Positions 22,601 to 30,467 of a DNA stretch of 64,000 bases are shown here, in pieces (position 1 is the stretch's first letter; each line of letters opens with the position of its first letter). Location of the stretch: contig REBS01000081.1 in NCBI GenBank assembly GCA_007692605.1, positions 19,849 through 83,848 of the forward strand. Direction: 5' to 3'. The notes beneath the pieces are model-generated. The model did no database searches and was not told where the DNA came from. It was given only the letters and a program-made list of their open reading frames with translations. The DNA is from Gemmatimonadales bacterium. GTDB taxonomy: Bacteria; Gemmatimonadota; Gemmatimonadetes; Longimicrobiales; Gaopeijiaceae. Both the position numbers and the translations under genes were made by a program.

Positions 22601-24532
22601 TCAGTCCGGCGCCGGTGGACGGGGACGCAGGCATTCGGGGCAGTACCTCCAGTCCTCGTGCAGTCGCCGGCTGCACACGCAGTGCCGCCCGAGCGGGGTG
22701 CCGCAGCCCGGGCAGCCGCGGGCCTCGGGGGGGACGGGGGTACCGCAGCGGGAGCAGGGGCGCGCTTCGCCCGGATCCCGGTGGAGTACGCGGGCCACCT
22801 CGTGCGGGGTGGTGATGCCCTCCGCCACCTTCCGGCGGGCGTCGTCGGCCATGGTTCCCATCCCCTCCTCGCGCGCCTGCCGCCGCAGCTCCCCCGTGCC
22901 GGCCCCCGTCATCACCTTCTCGCGCAGCCTTTCGGTCATCGTGAGCAGCTGGAAAACCCCGGTCCGACCGCGGTACCCCTCGTGGCACGCCCCGCAGCCG
23001 CGGGCGTCCCCCCGACAGGCCCGGCAGCAGCGCCGCAGCAGGCGCTGTGCGACGATCCCCGCCAGGCCGCCCGCGACCAGGTGCGGGGGCACCCCCATCT
23101 GCAGGAGGCGGGTGATGCCTCCGGGGGCGTCGGTGGTGTGGATCGTCGAGAGGACCAGGTGCCCGGTTACCGCCGCCGCCATGACGATCTCGGCGGTCTC
23201 ACGGTCGCGTATCTCCCCGACCATCAACACGTCGGGGTCCTGGCGCAGCACCGCCCGCAGGGCGGCCGGGAAGGTGAGTCCGGCCCTCGGCTGGACCTGC
23301 ACCTGGTTGACGCCCTCGACCCGGTACTCGATCGGATCCTCGAGAGTGACCACGTTGAGTCGCGACCGATCCAGCTCGCCGAGGGCTCCGAAGAGGGTGG
23401 AGCTCTTTCCGCTCCCGGTGGGCCCCGCCGTGAGGATCACTCCGCCGCCGGATTCGAGCAGGCCGCGCAGGCCGGCCAGCGTCCCGGAGGCGAGGCCCAG
23501 GCCATCGAGATCACCGGGAACGGCGGTGGGGTCCAGGATCCGGAGCACTGCCTTCTCGCCTCCCTCGACGGGGAGCGTCGAGACCCGCAGGCTGAGCCGC
23601 CCGGTCCGGTGCGTGAAGGCGAAGCCCCCGTCCTGCGGTCGTCGTCGGACGGCAATGTCCATCCCCGCGACCACCTTGATGCGGGAGAGCAGCGTTCGAC
23701 GAGCCTCGGGGCCGATGTCGGACATCCGGCGCAGCACGCCGTCGACGCGTTCGCGCACGACGAGCCCCTCGGGCCCGGGCTCCACATGGATGTCGCTCGC
23801 GCCATTCGAGATCGCACGCTCGAGCAGCGCATTCACGAGCCGACCCATGGAGCTCTCGCCACCGTCGGTCCCGGACGAGGCTGCTCCCGAAGAACCTTCG
23901 GTTCGAGTGGGCTCCCGGCCGTGCCCGGATCCGCGCACCGGCGCCGAGGTCGGACCGGGTGCACTTCCGCTCGCGGGTCCACTCGCGTGCCCGGTCGCGT
24001 CGGGGTAGGCCTCTTCGAGCGCGCGGAGCAGGGCGGACGGATCGGTCAGCACCACCTCGACCCGGCGCCCCGCCCGAAACTGCAGCTCGTCGATCGCGGC
24101 CAGGTCGAGGGGGTCGCCCATCGCCACCTCGAGCGTCCGGGGGCCGAGCGCCAGGGGGAGCAGGAGTCGGCGCCGGGCGACTTCGGCGGGAAGGAGCGCC
24201 ACCGCCTCGGGCGCGGGCCGCAGCGGAGGGGAGCGGTACTCGAGCCCGAGCTGCCGGGCCAGCGCACCCATCACCGCGCCCTCCGGGGCGAGTCCGCGCC
24301 GGATCACGATCTCGCCCAGCCGCTCGCCGGATCCGTCCTGCAGGCGAAGCACCTCTTCGAGCTCGTCAGAGGTGAGTTGGCCCTCGGCGACGAGGAGGGC
24401 TCCCAGGAGGCGACGCGCGGAAGTAGACACGCCTGCACGTTCTCGCGAGCTGGAGGGCGCAGCCATGGCGAGAGCGGCCGGAGTCGACGCAGCGACGGTC
24501 GGGGTCGGTGGCGGTCGGTGACTGCGGGGCAC
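22601..24532 (-). CDS. GspE/PilB-family secretion ATPase with C-terminal zinc ribbons
   Basis: A 643 aa type II secretion/type IV pilus assembly ATPase. An MshEN/T2SSE N-terminal domain (LGEIVIRRGLAPEGAVMGAL) is followed by a Gly/Ser/Pro linker (about 180-225). The ATPase has Walker A GPTGSGKSSTLF, Asp box EDPIEY, Walker B GEIRDRETAEIV and His box STIHTTDAPGG. A CM zinc motif is CCRACRGDARGCGAC. After the ATPase the chain continues about 90 residues into two further zinc-ribbon-like units, CSRCGTPVPPEARGCPGCG and a CVC...CPEC unit, which standard GspE/PilB lack. No other secretion or pilus gene is in the window. The start is uncertain (GTG 24532 or ATG 24466). Confidence 0.88.
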   Translation of the reverse strand: MPRSHRPPPTPTVAASTPAALAMAAPSSSRERAGVSTSARRLLGALLVAEGQLTSDELEEVLRLQDGSGERLGEIVIRRGLAPEGAVMGALARQLGLEYRSPPLRPAPEAVALLPAEVARRRLLLPLALGPRTLEVAMGDPLDLAAIDELQFRAGRRVEVVLTDPSALLRALEEAYPDATGHASGPASGSAPGPTSAPVRGSGHGREPTRTEGSSGAASSGTDGGESSMGRLVNALLERAISNGASDIHVEPGPEGLVVRERVDGVLRRMSDIGPEARRTLLSRIKVVAGMDIAVRRRPQDGGFAFTHRTGRLSLRVSTLPVEGGEKAVLRILDPTAVPGDLDGLGLASGTLAGLRGLLESGGGVILTAGPTGSGKSSTLFGALGELDRSRLNVVTLEDPIEYRVEGVNQVQVQPRAGLTFPAALRAVLRQDPDVLMVGEIRDRETAEIVMAAAVTGHLVLSTIHTTDAPGGITRLLQMGVPPHLVAGGLAGIVAQRLLRRCCRACRGDARGCGACHEGYRGRTGVFQLLTMTERLREKVMTGAGTGELRRQAREEGMGTMADDARRKVAEGITTPHEVARVLHRDPGEARPCSRCGTPVPPEARGCPGCGTPLGRHCVCSRRLHEDWRYCPECLRPRPPAPD

Positions 24533-24551
24533 CGGCGACCGTGCGCCGGAG

Positions 24552-25502
24552 TCAGTCTCCTCCCAGCGCCCCCAGGATCGCGGGAGCCAGGTCGGTCAGC
24601 CCGACCAGCGGGGGAAGGCGGGTCAGTCGCGCGGCTGGCCCGACCGCGAGCCCCAGCGCGGGGTTGCGGGTGTGGCCCGCCTCGATGTCTTCGAGGTTGC
24701 CGTGATCCGAGGCGATCAGGAGGAGCGCGTGGGCGGGCAGGGCGGCGAGCAGTCCTCCCAGGAAACGGTCGACCCGCTCGAGGGCGGCGATTCCCCCGGG
24801 CATGCCACCCCGGTGGCCGGCGGTGTCGGTGGCGTAATGCGCGAAGAAGGTGAGACCGCCGGAGCCCGCGATCGCCGCCAGGTTCGCCCCGGCGCGCCGG
24901 GCGTCGATGCGGGGGATGTCGTCGCGCCCCGTGTACCGTCGCCAGCCGTCGTTCACGATTTCGGAGGCGAGGGCGCGGCCTTCGATCAGCTCGTCGGGCC
25001 CCGCGGTCAGGACCCCGGCCATGTGGGCGGCCAGCGCCGGAGCGGCCACCCGCCTGGAGGGGAAGCCTTCGGGATAGCCCGGGGGGTAGGCGTTGGCGAA
25101 GCGGACCGGGTGGCCCGCCTCGCGGGCGAGACGCAGGACACTTCGCTCGCGCAGGAGCTCGCGCAGCCCGACCGGGGGCCACGGACCGAAGTGGCCTCCG
25201 AAGAGGTGGGCTGCGTTTTCGCCGGTGAGGATCGACAGCTGGCCGGTTCCACTCTGGGGGAGCCCGTCGATCCCGAGCGTGGCGTCGAGAGAGAAGAGTC
25301 GGGTCGCGCGTTCGGCCGAGGGTCGAGGGCCGCTGGGGTCCGGCTCGAGTGCCGGATGCCCGAGGTGCGGAGGAAGGCCTCCCAGAAGCTCACGGAAGGT
25401 GGGGAGATGCGCCTGGAGGAAGGGGTTGCGCAGGGGGTCCGGATCGCCCAGCCCGACCCCGTCGAGGAAGACGAAGAGGAGTGGGCCCGGGGGGTCCGAC
25501 AG
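24552..25502 (-). CDS. Alkaline-phosphatase-superfamily metalloenzyme (iPGM/phosphopentomutase-like), CTG start
   Basis: The ORF track shows only the 3' half (to 25049). Translating the same frame upstream gives an uninterrupted coding sequence: PLLFVFLDGVGLGDPDP, SLDATLGIDGLPQSGTGQLS and GENAAHLFGGHFGP, all family motifs. With the C-terminal AHYATDTAGHRGGM, LIASDHGNLED and GHTRNP every expected metal ligand and the nucleophile region are present. No ATG, GTG or TTG exists between the in-frame stop at 25506 and this region. The CTG at 25502 has GGGGAG 7 bases upstream (inside the previous gene's end) and gives 316 aa. The reaction is unknown: a phosphomutase or phosphoesterase of the phosphoglycerate mutase type. 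Confidence 0.85.
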   Translation of the reverse strand: MSDPPGPLLFVFLDGVGLGDPDPLRNPFLQAHLPTFRELLGGLPPHLGHPALEPDPSGPRPSAERATRLFSLDATLGIDGLPQSGTGQLSILTGENAAHLFGGHFGPWPPVGLRELLRERSVLRLAREAGHPVRFANAYPPGYPEGFPSRRVAAPALAAHMAGVLTAGPDELIEGRALASEIVNDGWRRYTGRDDIPRIDARRAGANLAAIAGSGGLTFFAHYATDTAGHRGGMPGGIAALERVDRFLGGLLAALPAHALLLIASDHGNLEDIEAGHTRNPALGLAVGPAARLTRLPPLVGLTDLAPAILGALGGD

Positions 25503-25505
25503 GGA

Positions 25506-26057
25506 TCAGCTCCCCGGACGCAGGTCCATCGTCACCTGAACGGCGATGTGGCCCAGGTCGGCGCGGGCACGGATCGCTTCACGGACGCGGGGCTCGATCT
25601 TGCCGTAGGCGCTCATGACGCCGTTTCGGAGATGGCCGCGGAGGAGCTTGAGGGCGTTGGCGTCGACCCGGGTGACCCCGGTCTCCTTCTTGAGCTCGGC
25701 CATGTGAATCGGGAGGATCTCGAAGGGCGAGACCCCGATGTCGTCGGAGCGCTCGTGGTCCATCCAGTGGATCGAGACCGAGACGTCGCCCCGGGCGTGC
25801 TGGTTGTGGATGTCGCCGATGGCCTGGAAACGCTGGGCGAGACGGCGCATCTGGTGCGACGATGCCGCCTCGGTGTAGGCCTGTTCGACGAGTGCGAAGA
25901 CACGGCGCAGACGTTCGGTGGAGGTGCTGCCGGGGGCCGGAACTTCGGTGCCGAGCTGTCGCGCCGATGCTTCCCGCACGAAGTCGCTCACGTCGTCCCG
26001 GCTTCGTTCCCGGTCGATGTTGTCGAGGATTCGGTCGGGGTTCGTACGGAAGCTCAT
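25506..26057 (-). CDS. Hypothetical protein, mostly helical
   Basis: A 183 aa soluble protein with no signal peptide and no motif I recognise. It has an acidic, Arg-rich N-terminus (PDRILDNIDRERSRDDVSDF), helices through FALVEQAYTEAASSHQMRRLAQRFQAIGDIHNQ, then a segment with beta character (DVSVSIHWMDHERSDDIG) and a C-terminal IAVQVTMDLRP. The start at 26057 has CCGGAG 7 bases upstream; the longer track ORF is a shadow. Its stop is 3 bases from the CTG start of the metalloenzyme, whose ribosome site it contains, so the two are probably translated together. Confidence 0.75.
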   Translation of the reverse strand: MSFRTNPDRILDNIDRERSRDDVSDFVREASARQLGTEVPAPGSTSTERLRRVFALVEQAYTEAASSHQMRRLAQRFQAIGDIHNQHARGDVSVSIHWMDHERSDDIGVSPFEILPIHMAELKKETGVTRVDANALKLLRGHLRNGVMSAYGKIEPRVREAIRARADLGHIAVQVTMDLRPGS

Positions 26058-26316
26058 GGACCACTCCGGTGGTAGGTTGGAGGATGTTGTTTCGTGCCTA
26101 CTGGACGATAACCCGCGCCATCGCATCGGGCCAGACGCCCGAGGCCGGCGCGCCCGACGCTCTTCGGGTGTGCCCTTGCACGGTGGGCGCGGCAACTGGA
26201 AATTCCGGACTGCTTCTACCCGCCAGCCCCGGTCCGGTTGCCGGCACCCGGATGCGCAGCCGACCGACGTGCGACCTGCGGGTCGCGTCTCGAGACTCAG
26301 AAGGCTTCCGAAACCG

Positions 26317-27357
26317 ATGATTTCACGTGAGGACATCCTGGCTCTTGCCCCCACACCCCTGCCCAACCGGCGCCCCGATCGGTATATCGGAGCCGACGGC
26401 GGGATCGCGCTTTCCGAGCTGCATCCCGCGGATCGCGCCGCCCTCGGGCCCCTCTACGAGGCGCTGAAGAGCCTGTACGGGCAGTGGCTCCGGGATCGTC
26501 CCGGGATCGACGGGGAGGCGCTGGCGAGGAGGGTTCGGGCGTTCGGGGCCCTTCCGCTCTCCCGCCTGGCGGAATCGCTGGGGGATCCGACCCGCGAGTT
26601 CGACGACCTGCGGTGGAGCGTGCGTCGGGCGATCCACGACCTCCGGGGTGGCGGGCTCTTCGCGCTGCGGCTCTATGGAGGCCTTCCGGAGGCCGATCTG
26701 GCCGGGGATCCCGAAACTCTTCTGGCTGCCGCCTTTCTGGCCCGGGACCAGGCGAAGATCATTCGCAACATCCTGCCCGAGCTGGATCCCGTGGGGCGGG
26801 CCGCGGACGAGGCCGAGAAAGTGCACGCCTTCGGGGACGTGCTCGAGAAGTGGGACGGGTTTCGCGTGCCCGGGGCTTCGTCGGGGGCGGTGGTGAGGGT
26901 GCGCAGCGAGTATGGCGGACCCCTGGCGTCGTGCTGTCTCGAGGCCTCGACGGTCGACCGGATCCTCTACAACCTGATCAACAACGCACTCCGGTTCAGC
27001 GCCGGCGACTCGGTCGAATTGCAGGTGGTCGAGATCCCCGGGGGGGCCCTGCGCTGGGTGGTGAGCAATCGACTGTCCGACGACCAGCGGGATTGGCTCG
27101 ATCGCGAGGTGGGCGAGGGGCGGGGAATCTTCCGGCCGGGGGTGACGCGCGGGGGGGAGGGGACGGGGCTGGCCTCGTGCGCCGAATTCGTGTCGTCGGC
27201 CTTCGGGCTCGGGGGTGCCGACGGTGCGCTGCGCGACGGGTACCTGGGGGCCGGGTGGGGCGGGGAGCGCTTCGACGCCTGGTTCCACTGGCCCCTCTAC
27301 GCCCCGGAGGCCTCTGCCGAGGGGAGTCGGGCCGTGACCGCGGGGAGGGAGCGATGA
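26317..27357 (+). CDS. Sensor-less histidine-kinase-like ATPase
   Basis: A 346 aa soluble protein. The middle has an H-box-like AIHDLRGGGLFALRL, and the C-terminal half has a GHKL ATPase fold: N box RILYNLINNALRFS and G2 box GGEGTGLASCAEF. The G1 box (DxGxG) is not visible; the matching position reads WVVSNRLSDD. There is no membrane segment and no PAS or HAMP domain. The kinase could be partly degenerate or of a divergent class. It is coupled by ATGA to a Yip1-like membrane protein, which may act as its membrane anchor. Divergent from the hypothetical at 25506 across a 259-base gap with no gene. Confidence 0.7.
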   Translation: MISREDILALAPTPLPNRRPDRYIGADGGIALSELHPADRAALGPLYEALKSLYGQWLRDRPGIDGEALARRVRAFGALPLSRLAESLGDPTREFDDLRWSVRRAIHDLRGGGLFALRLYGGLPEADLAGDPETLLAAAFLARDQAKIIRNILPELDPVGRAADEAEKVHAFGDVLEKWDGFRVPGASSGAVVRVRSEYGGPLASCCLEASTVDRILYNLINNALRFSAGDSVELQVVEIPGGALRWVVSNRLSDDQRDWLDREVGEGRGIFRPGVTRGGEGTGLASCAEFVSSAFGLGGADGALRDGYLGAGWGGERFDAWFHWPLYAPEASAEGSRAVTAGRER

Positions 27358-28022
27358 GCGAGGATACTCTTCCGACGCTGCCGCGCCGGGTGGTGATGGT
27401 GGTGACCGCACCGGTGACGCTCTTCGAGCGGCTGAAGGAGCGCCCGGTCTCGCTGGGTGCGATGATCCTGGGGGCGCTCCTGGTGGGTGCGGCCGCGGCG
27501 ATGATCCCGGTCGAGCTTATGCAGGAGACCATCCGGGAGCAGATGATCGCAGCCGGTCAGGATCCGGGGGAGGCGGTCGGGACCGCCGGGAGGGTCGCGT
27601 GGGTGTTCGGAATCTTCGGGCCGCTGGTGTTCTGGCCCCTACTGGCGGTGATCACCGCGGGGCTCTACAGCGTGATCTTCCTGTTCGCCTTCGGATACGA
27701 GGGGAGCTTCCGGAAGCTCCTTTCGATCACGGCACACGCACTCCTGGTGGCGGCGCTGGGCACGCTCCTGCTGGCGCCGCTGCGGATGATTACCGCGGAC
27801 CCCCAGCTGACGCTCTCGGTCGGCAGCTTCTTCTTCTTTCTGGAAGATGGGATTCTCCTTCGCTTCCTCGAGCTGCTCGACCTTTTCAACCTCTGGACCT
27901 ACGTGTTGATCGGGATCGGTGCGGCGGTGATCGACGGAAGTCGCTCACGGACCGAAGGAGCGATGGTGGCGCTCGGAGCCGCGGTCCTCTTCAGCTTTGT
28001 GCTCGCTGCCCTGACTGGCTAG
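27354..28022 (+). CDS. Yip1-like integral membrane protein
   Basis: A 222 aa membrane protein with about five hydrophobic helices: LGAMILGALLVGAAAAMI, FGIFGPLVFWPLLAVITAGLY, ITAHALLVAALGTLLLAPL, FNLWTYVLIGIGAAVI and MVALGAAVLFSFVLAAL. The opening VVTAPVTLFERLKERP and later LLDLFNLWTYVLIGIG fit the bacterial Yip1/YIF1 domain family. Function in bacteria is not established. Its start overlaps the kinase-like gene by 4 bases. Confidence 0.78.
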   Translation: MSEDTLPTLPRRVVMVVTAPVTLFERLKERPVSLGAMILGALLVGAAAAMIPVELMQETIREQMIAAGQDPGEAVGTAGRVAWVFGIFGPLVFWPLLAVITAGLYSVIFLFAFGYEGSFRKLLSITAHALLVAALGTLLLAPLRMITADPQLTLSVGSFFFFLEDGILLRFLELLDLFNLWTYVLIGIGAAVIDGSRSRTEGAMVALGAAVLFSFVLAALTG

Positions 28023-28092
28023 GCGCCCGGCTTCGCCGTGGGTCTTCGTGGCGGGGTCTCCGCTGACCCGGGGGCGTTGGGGTTCGCGGTGC

Positions 28093-28587
28093 TCAGCGGC
28101 CTCGCACGATGCGTGCCTGGGACCCGACCTCGATTCCCTGCTCCGCGAACCAGCCCTGAGGCACTTCGAGCGCGAACATCGCGGGGCGTGTGGACTCGTG
28201 CATTTCCTCGGTCTCGGGCTCCATCTGCTGGATGTCGACGATCACCTGTCGTCGGTCCAGGAAGGCGATGTCGAGGGGGATGAAGGTGTTCTGCATCCAG
28301 AACGAGAGGGTTTCCTGTTCGTCGAAGATGAAGAGCATGCCCTCTCCTTCGGGGAGTTCGGACCGGTGCATCAGCCCCCGCTCGCGCGCCGCCGGGGTCG
28401 CGGCGACCTCGGCCCGCACCGTGTCGGTATCGAAGATGACCCATGCGGTGCCCCGCGGAGGCCGGTCGATCGGCGCACTCTCTGCCGCCCGCTGGCCTTC
28501 CGCGGCGGAATTCCCATTGTCGCCGCACGCGACAAGCAGGGGCAGAACGAGGAGAAGGAGGGCGGAGCGCAGGGAGGATGAAGCCAT
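28093..28587 (-). CDS. DUF192-family lipoprotein
   Basis: A 164 aa lipoprotein: signal peptide SALLLLVLPLLVACGDNG with a clear lipobox, then a short linker and a DUF192 domain. Conserved pieces are EVAATPAARERGLMHRSELPEGEGM, SFWMQNTFIPLDIAFLD and QGWFAEQGIEVGSQARI. The family is a small all-beta domain with no proven biochemical function. I use the ATG at 28587 so the signal peptide is at the N-terminus; the track start at 28641 would add 18 residues. Divergent from the Trm112/ctaC run. Confidence 0.85.
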   Translation of the reverse strand: MASSSLRSALLLLVLPLLVACGDNGNSAAEGQRAAESAPIDRPPRGTAWVIFDTDTVRAEVAATPAARERGLMHRSELPEGEGMLFIFDEQETLSFWMQNTFIPLDIAFLDRRQVIVDIQQMEPETEEMHESTRPAMFALEVPQGWFAEQGIEVGSQARIVRGR

Positions 28588-28788
28588 GGGACTCGGGGGC
28601 TGAGGGGTACGCAGGGTGTCTCGCATCGGAACAGTCTTCATGCTAACTTACCGTTCCTTTGCTGAGAAGGTGCCTGACGGGAGGGTATGTTGCCCGTGGG
28701 GTTCCGGAGTCAGTCCTCCGGGGGTTCGGTGTCGGATCGAGACGCGGCGCCGAACGACGGTCCTCGAACTGCACGGAGTCGATACGCG

Positions 28789-29046
28789 ATGGTGGATCCG
28801 GGTCTTCTGGAAATCCTGGTCTGTCCGGAATCAAAGGTGCCCGTTCGGCTCGCCGACGAGGCTCTTCTGGACCGAGTGAACCACTCCGTGAGCGAGGGGA
28901 CGTTGAGCAACCGTGGCGGCGATCCGGTACGGGAGCCCCTCGAAGCCGGACTCGTCCGGGAGGGTGATGATCGGCTCTATCCGGTGCGCGACGGGATCCC
29001 GGTCATGCTGATCGATGAGGCGATCGACCTTGACCGGCCGGCCTGA
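28789..29046 (+). CDS. Trm112-like small protein
   Basis: An 85 aa protein with the Trm112/UPF0434 framework: LLEILVCPESKVPVRL at the start and RLYPVRDGIPVMLIDEAI at the end. Normal members are about 60 aa with CPxCK; here the second Cys is Ser (CPESK) and there is an insertion of about 20 residues in the middle. Trm112-type proteins activate methyltransferases or act as small zinc-ribbon-like helpers. GGAG lies 10 bases before the ATG. It precedes ctaC by about 150 bases. Confidence 0.78.
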   Translation: MVDPGLLEILVCPESKVPVRLADEALLDRVNHSVSEGTLSNRGGDPVREPLEAGLVREGDDRLYPVRDGIPVMLIDEAIDLDRPA

Positions 29047-29200
29047 GAAGGTTTTCCTTTCCGGCAGGATTTCTGCCCTCCCTCTCCGACCTGATACGAT
29101 GCCTCGGGGTTCCAACCGCCGGTTGCGGCCCGCGCCGAAGGCACATGGATCGGCTGCGAGTCGGGAGTCACCAACCGCAACATCCGATACGGGTCAGGTC

Positions 29201-30424
29201 ATGCCTGTGATGTCCAAATTGAAGGACACACCCAGAGCCGGGAAGCCCTCGTCAGCAATGTTCGCGCTGGCGCGCGGTGGCGCCGTGCTCCTCCTCCTCC
29301 TGCTCGCCGCCTGCGGAACCGAGTACCCGCAGAACTCCCTGAGCCCTCACTCCGACTTTGCCGAGACGATCCATCAGCTCTACGTGAGCATCTTCTGGTG
29401 GACGATGTTCATCCTGGCGGTGGTCTGGGTCCTCCTGGCCTGGGTCGTGGTGAAATTCCGGGCCCGCGAGGGTGACGAGAAACCTCGACAGATCCGGGGG
29501 CATCTCGGACTCGAGATCGGCTGGACCGTCGGACCGGCTCTCATCGTGATCGCGATCGCGATTCCCACGATTCAGGCGGTGTTCGCCACGCAGCGGCCCG
29601 TCTCCGAGGACGCCATGACCGTCGAGGTGACGGGGCACCGATTCTGGTGGGAGTTCCATTACCCGGAACAGGGCATCACCACCGCCAACGAGCTCGTGCT
29701 GCCCGTCGACCGGCCGGTCAACCTGCGTCTGGGTTCGCCCGATGTGATTCACTCTTTCTGGGTTCCGAAGCTGGGAGGAAAGCGCGACGCCAACCCGACG
29801 GTGGCCGTGCGCGACGGAGAGGAGCCGAAGTACAACTGGCTCTTCTTCACACCCCAGGAGACGGGGTACTTCTACGGCCAGTGCGCGGAGTTCTGCGGGG
29901 AGTCGCACGCCTTCATGGCCATGCGTGTCCTCGTCGAGACCGAAGAGGACTTCGAGGCCTGGGCGGATCGCTGGCGAGAGTCTCCGGGGGCGCTGCCTCC
30001 GTCGGGTCCCGAGCAGCCGGAAGATGAGACGGAGTTGGAGATGGCCGGGATGCCCGTGCAGGCCGACGAGCCCGATGAGCTCGAGGTCGGCGACGAGGAC
30101 CCCCTCGTGGCGATGGGCCGTGACGTGTTCCTGAACCAGGCCACCTGCCTCGCCTGTCACGCCATCGAGGGCACGAGCGCGCAGGGGGACCGGGGACCGA
30201 ACCTGACCCTTTTCGGCGAGCGGACCACCCTGGCCTCGGGGATCCTCGAGAACAACCCCGAGAATCTGGCCGCGTGGATCAAGGACCCGTGGGCGTTCAA
30301 GCCCGCCGCCGCCATGCCCGGCGTCGACTACGACATGCAGGGCACCGCCGGCTTCTGGCCCGCCACCGAGCTCTCCGATGAGCAGGTACGGGCCGTCTCC
30401 GCCTATCTCCTGAGCCTGAAATGA
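29201..30424 (+). CDS. ctaC: Cytochrome c oxidase subunit II with fused cytochrome c (caa3-type)
   Basis: A 407 aa subunit. A lipoprotein-type signal (GGAVLLLLLLAACGTE) precedes two membrane helices (FWWTMFILAVVWVLLAWVVV and GWTVGPALIVIAIAIPTIQAVF). The periplasmic CuA domain has GHRFWWEFHYPEQG, DVIHSFWVPKLGGKRDANP and the copper site CAEFCGESHAFM. An acidic linker leads to a C-terminal cytochrome c with CLACH heme attachment and PAAAMPGVDY holding the Met ligand. Electrons pass from cytochrome c to CuA and on to subunit I. Start chosen at ATG 29201; later ATGs at 29210 and near 29258 are possible. Confidence 0.95.
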   Translation: MPVMSKLKDTPRAGKPSSAMFALARGGAVLLLLLLAACGTEYPQNSLSPHSDFAETIHQLYVSIFWWTMFILAVVWVLLAWVVVKFRAREGDEKPRQIRGHLGLEIGWTVGPALIVIAIAIPTIQAVFATQRPVSEDAMTVEVTGHRFWWEFHYPEQGITTANELVLPVDRPVNLRLGSPDVIHSFWVPKLGGKRDANPTVAVRDGEEPKYNWLFFTPQETGYFYGQCAEFCGESHAFMAMRVLVETEEDFEAWADRWRESPGALPPSGPEQPEDETELEMAGMPVQADEPDELEVGDEDPLVAMGRDVFLNQATCLACHAIEGTSAQGDRGPNLTLFGERTTLASGILENNPENLAAWIKDPWAFKPAAAMPGVDYDMQGTAGFWPATELSDEQVRAVSAYLLSLK

Positions 30425-30467
30425 GCACTCGGGGCTTTGCGTTCGTCATGAACCAGGAAGGAAATCA

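Noticed and set aside
22418-24853. 811 aa plus-strand ORF over the GspE-like gene
   Set aside because: Antisense shadow; the minus strand has Walker A and B, Asp and His boxes.
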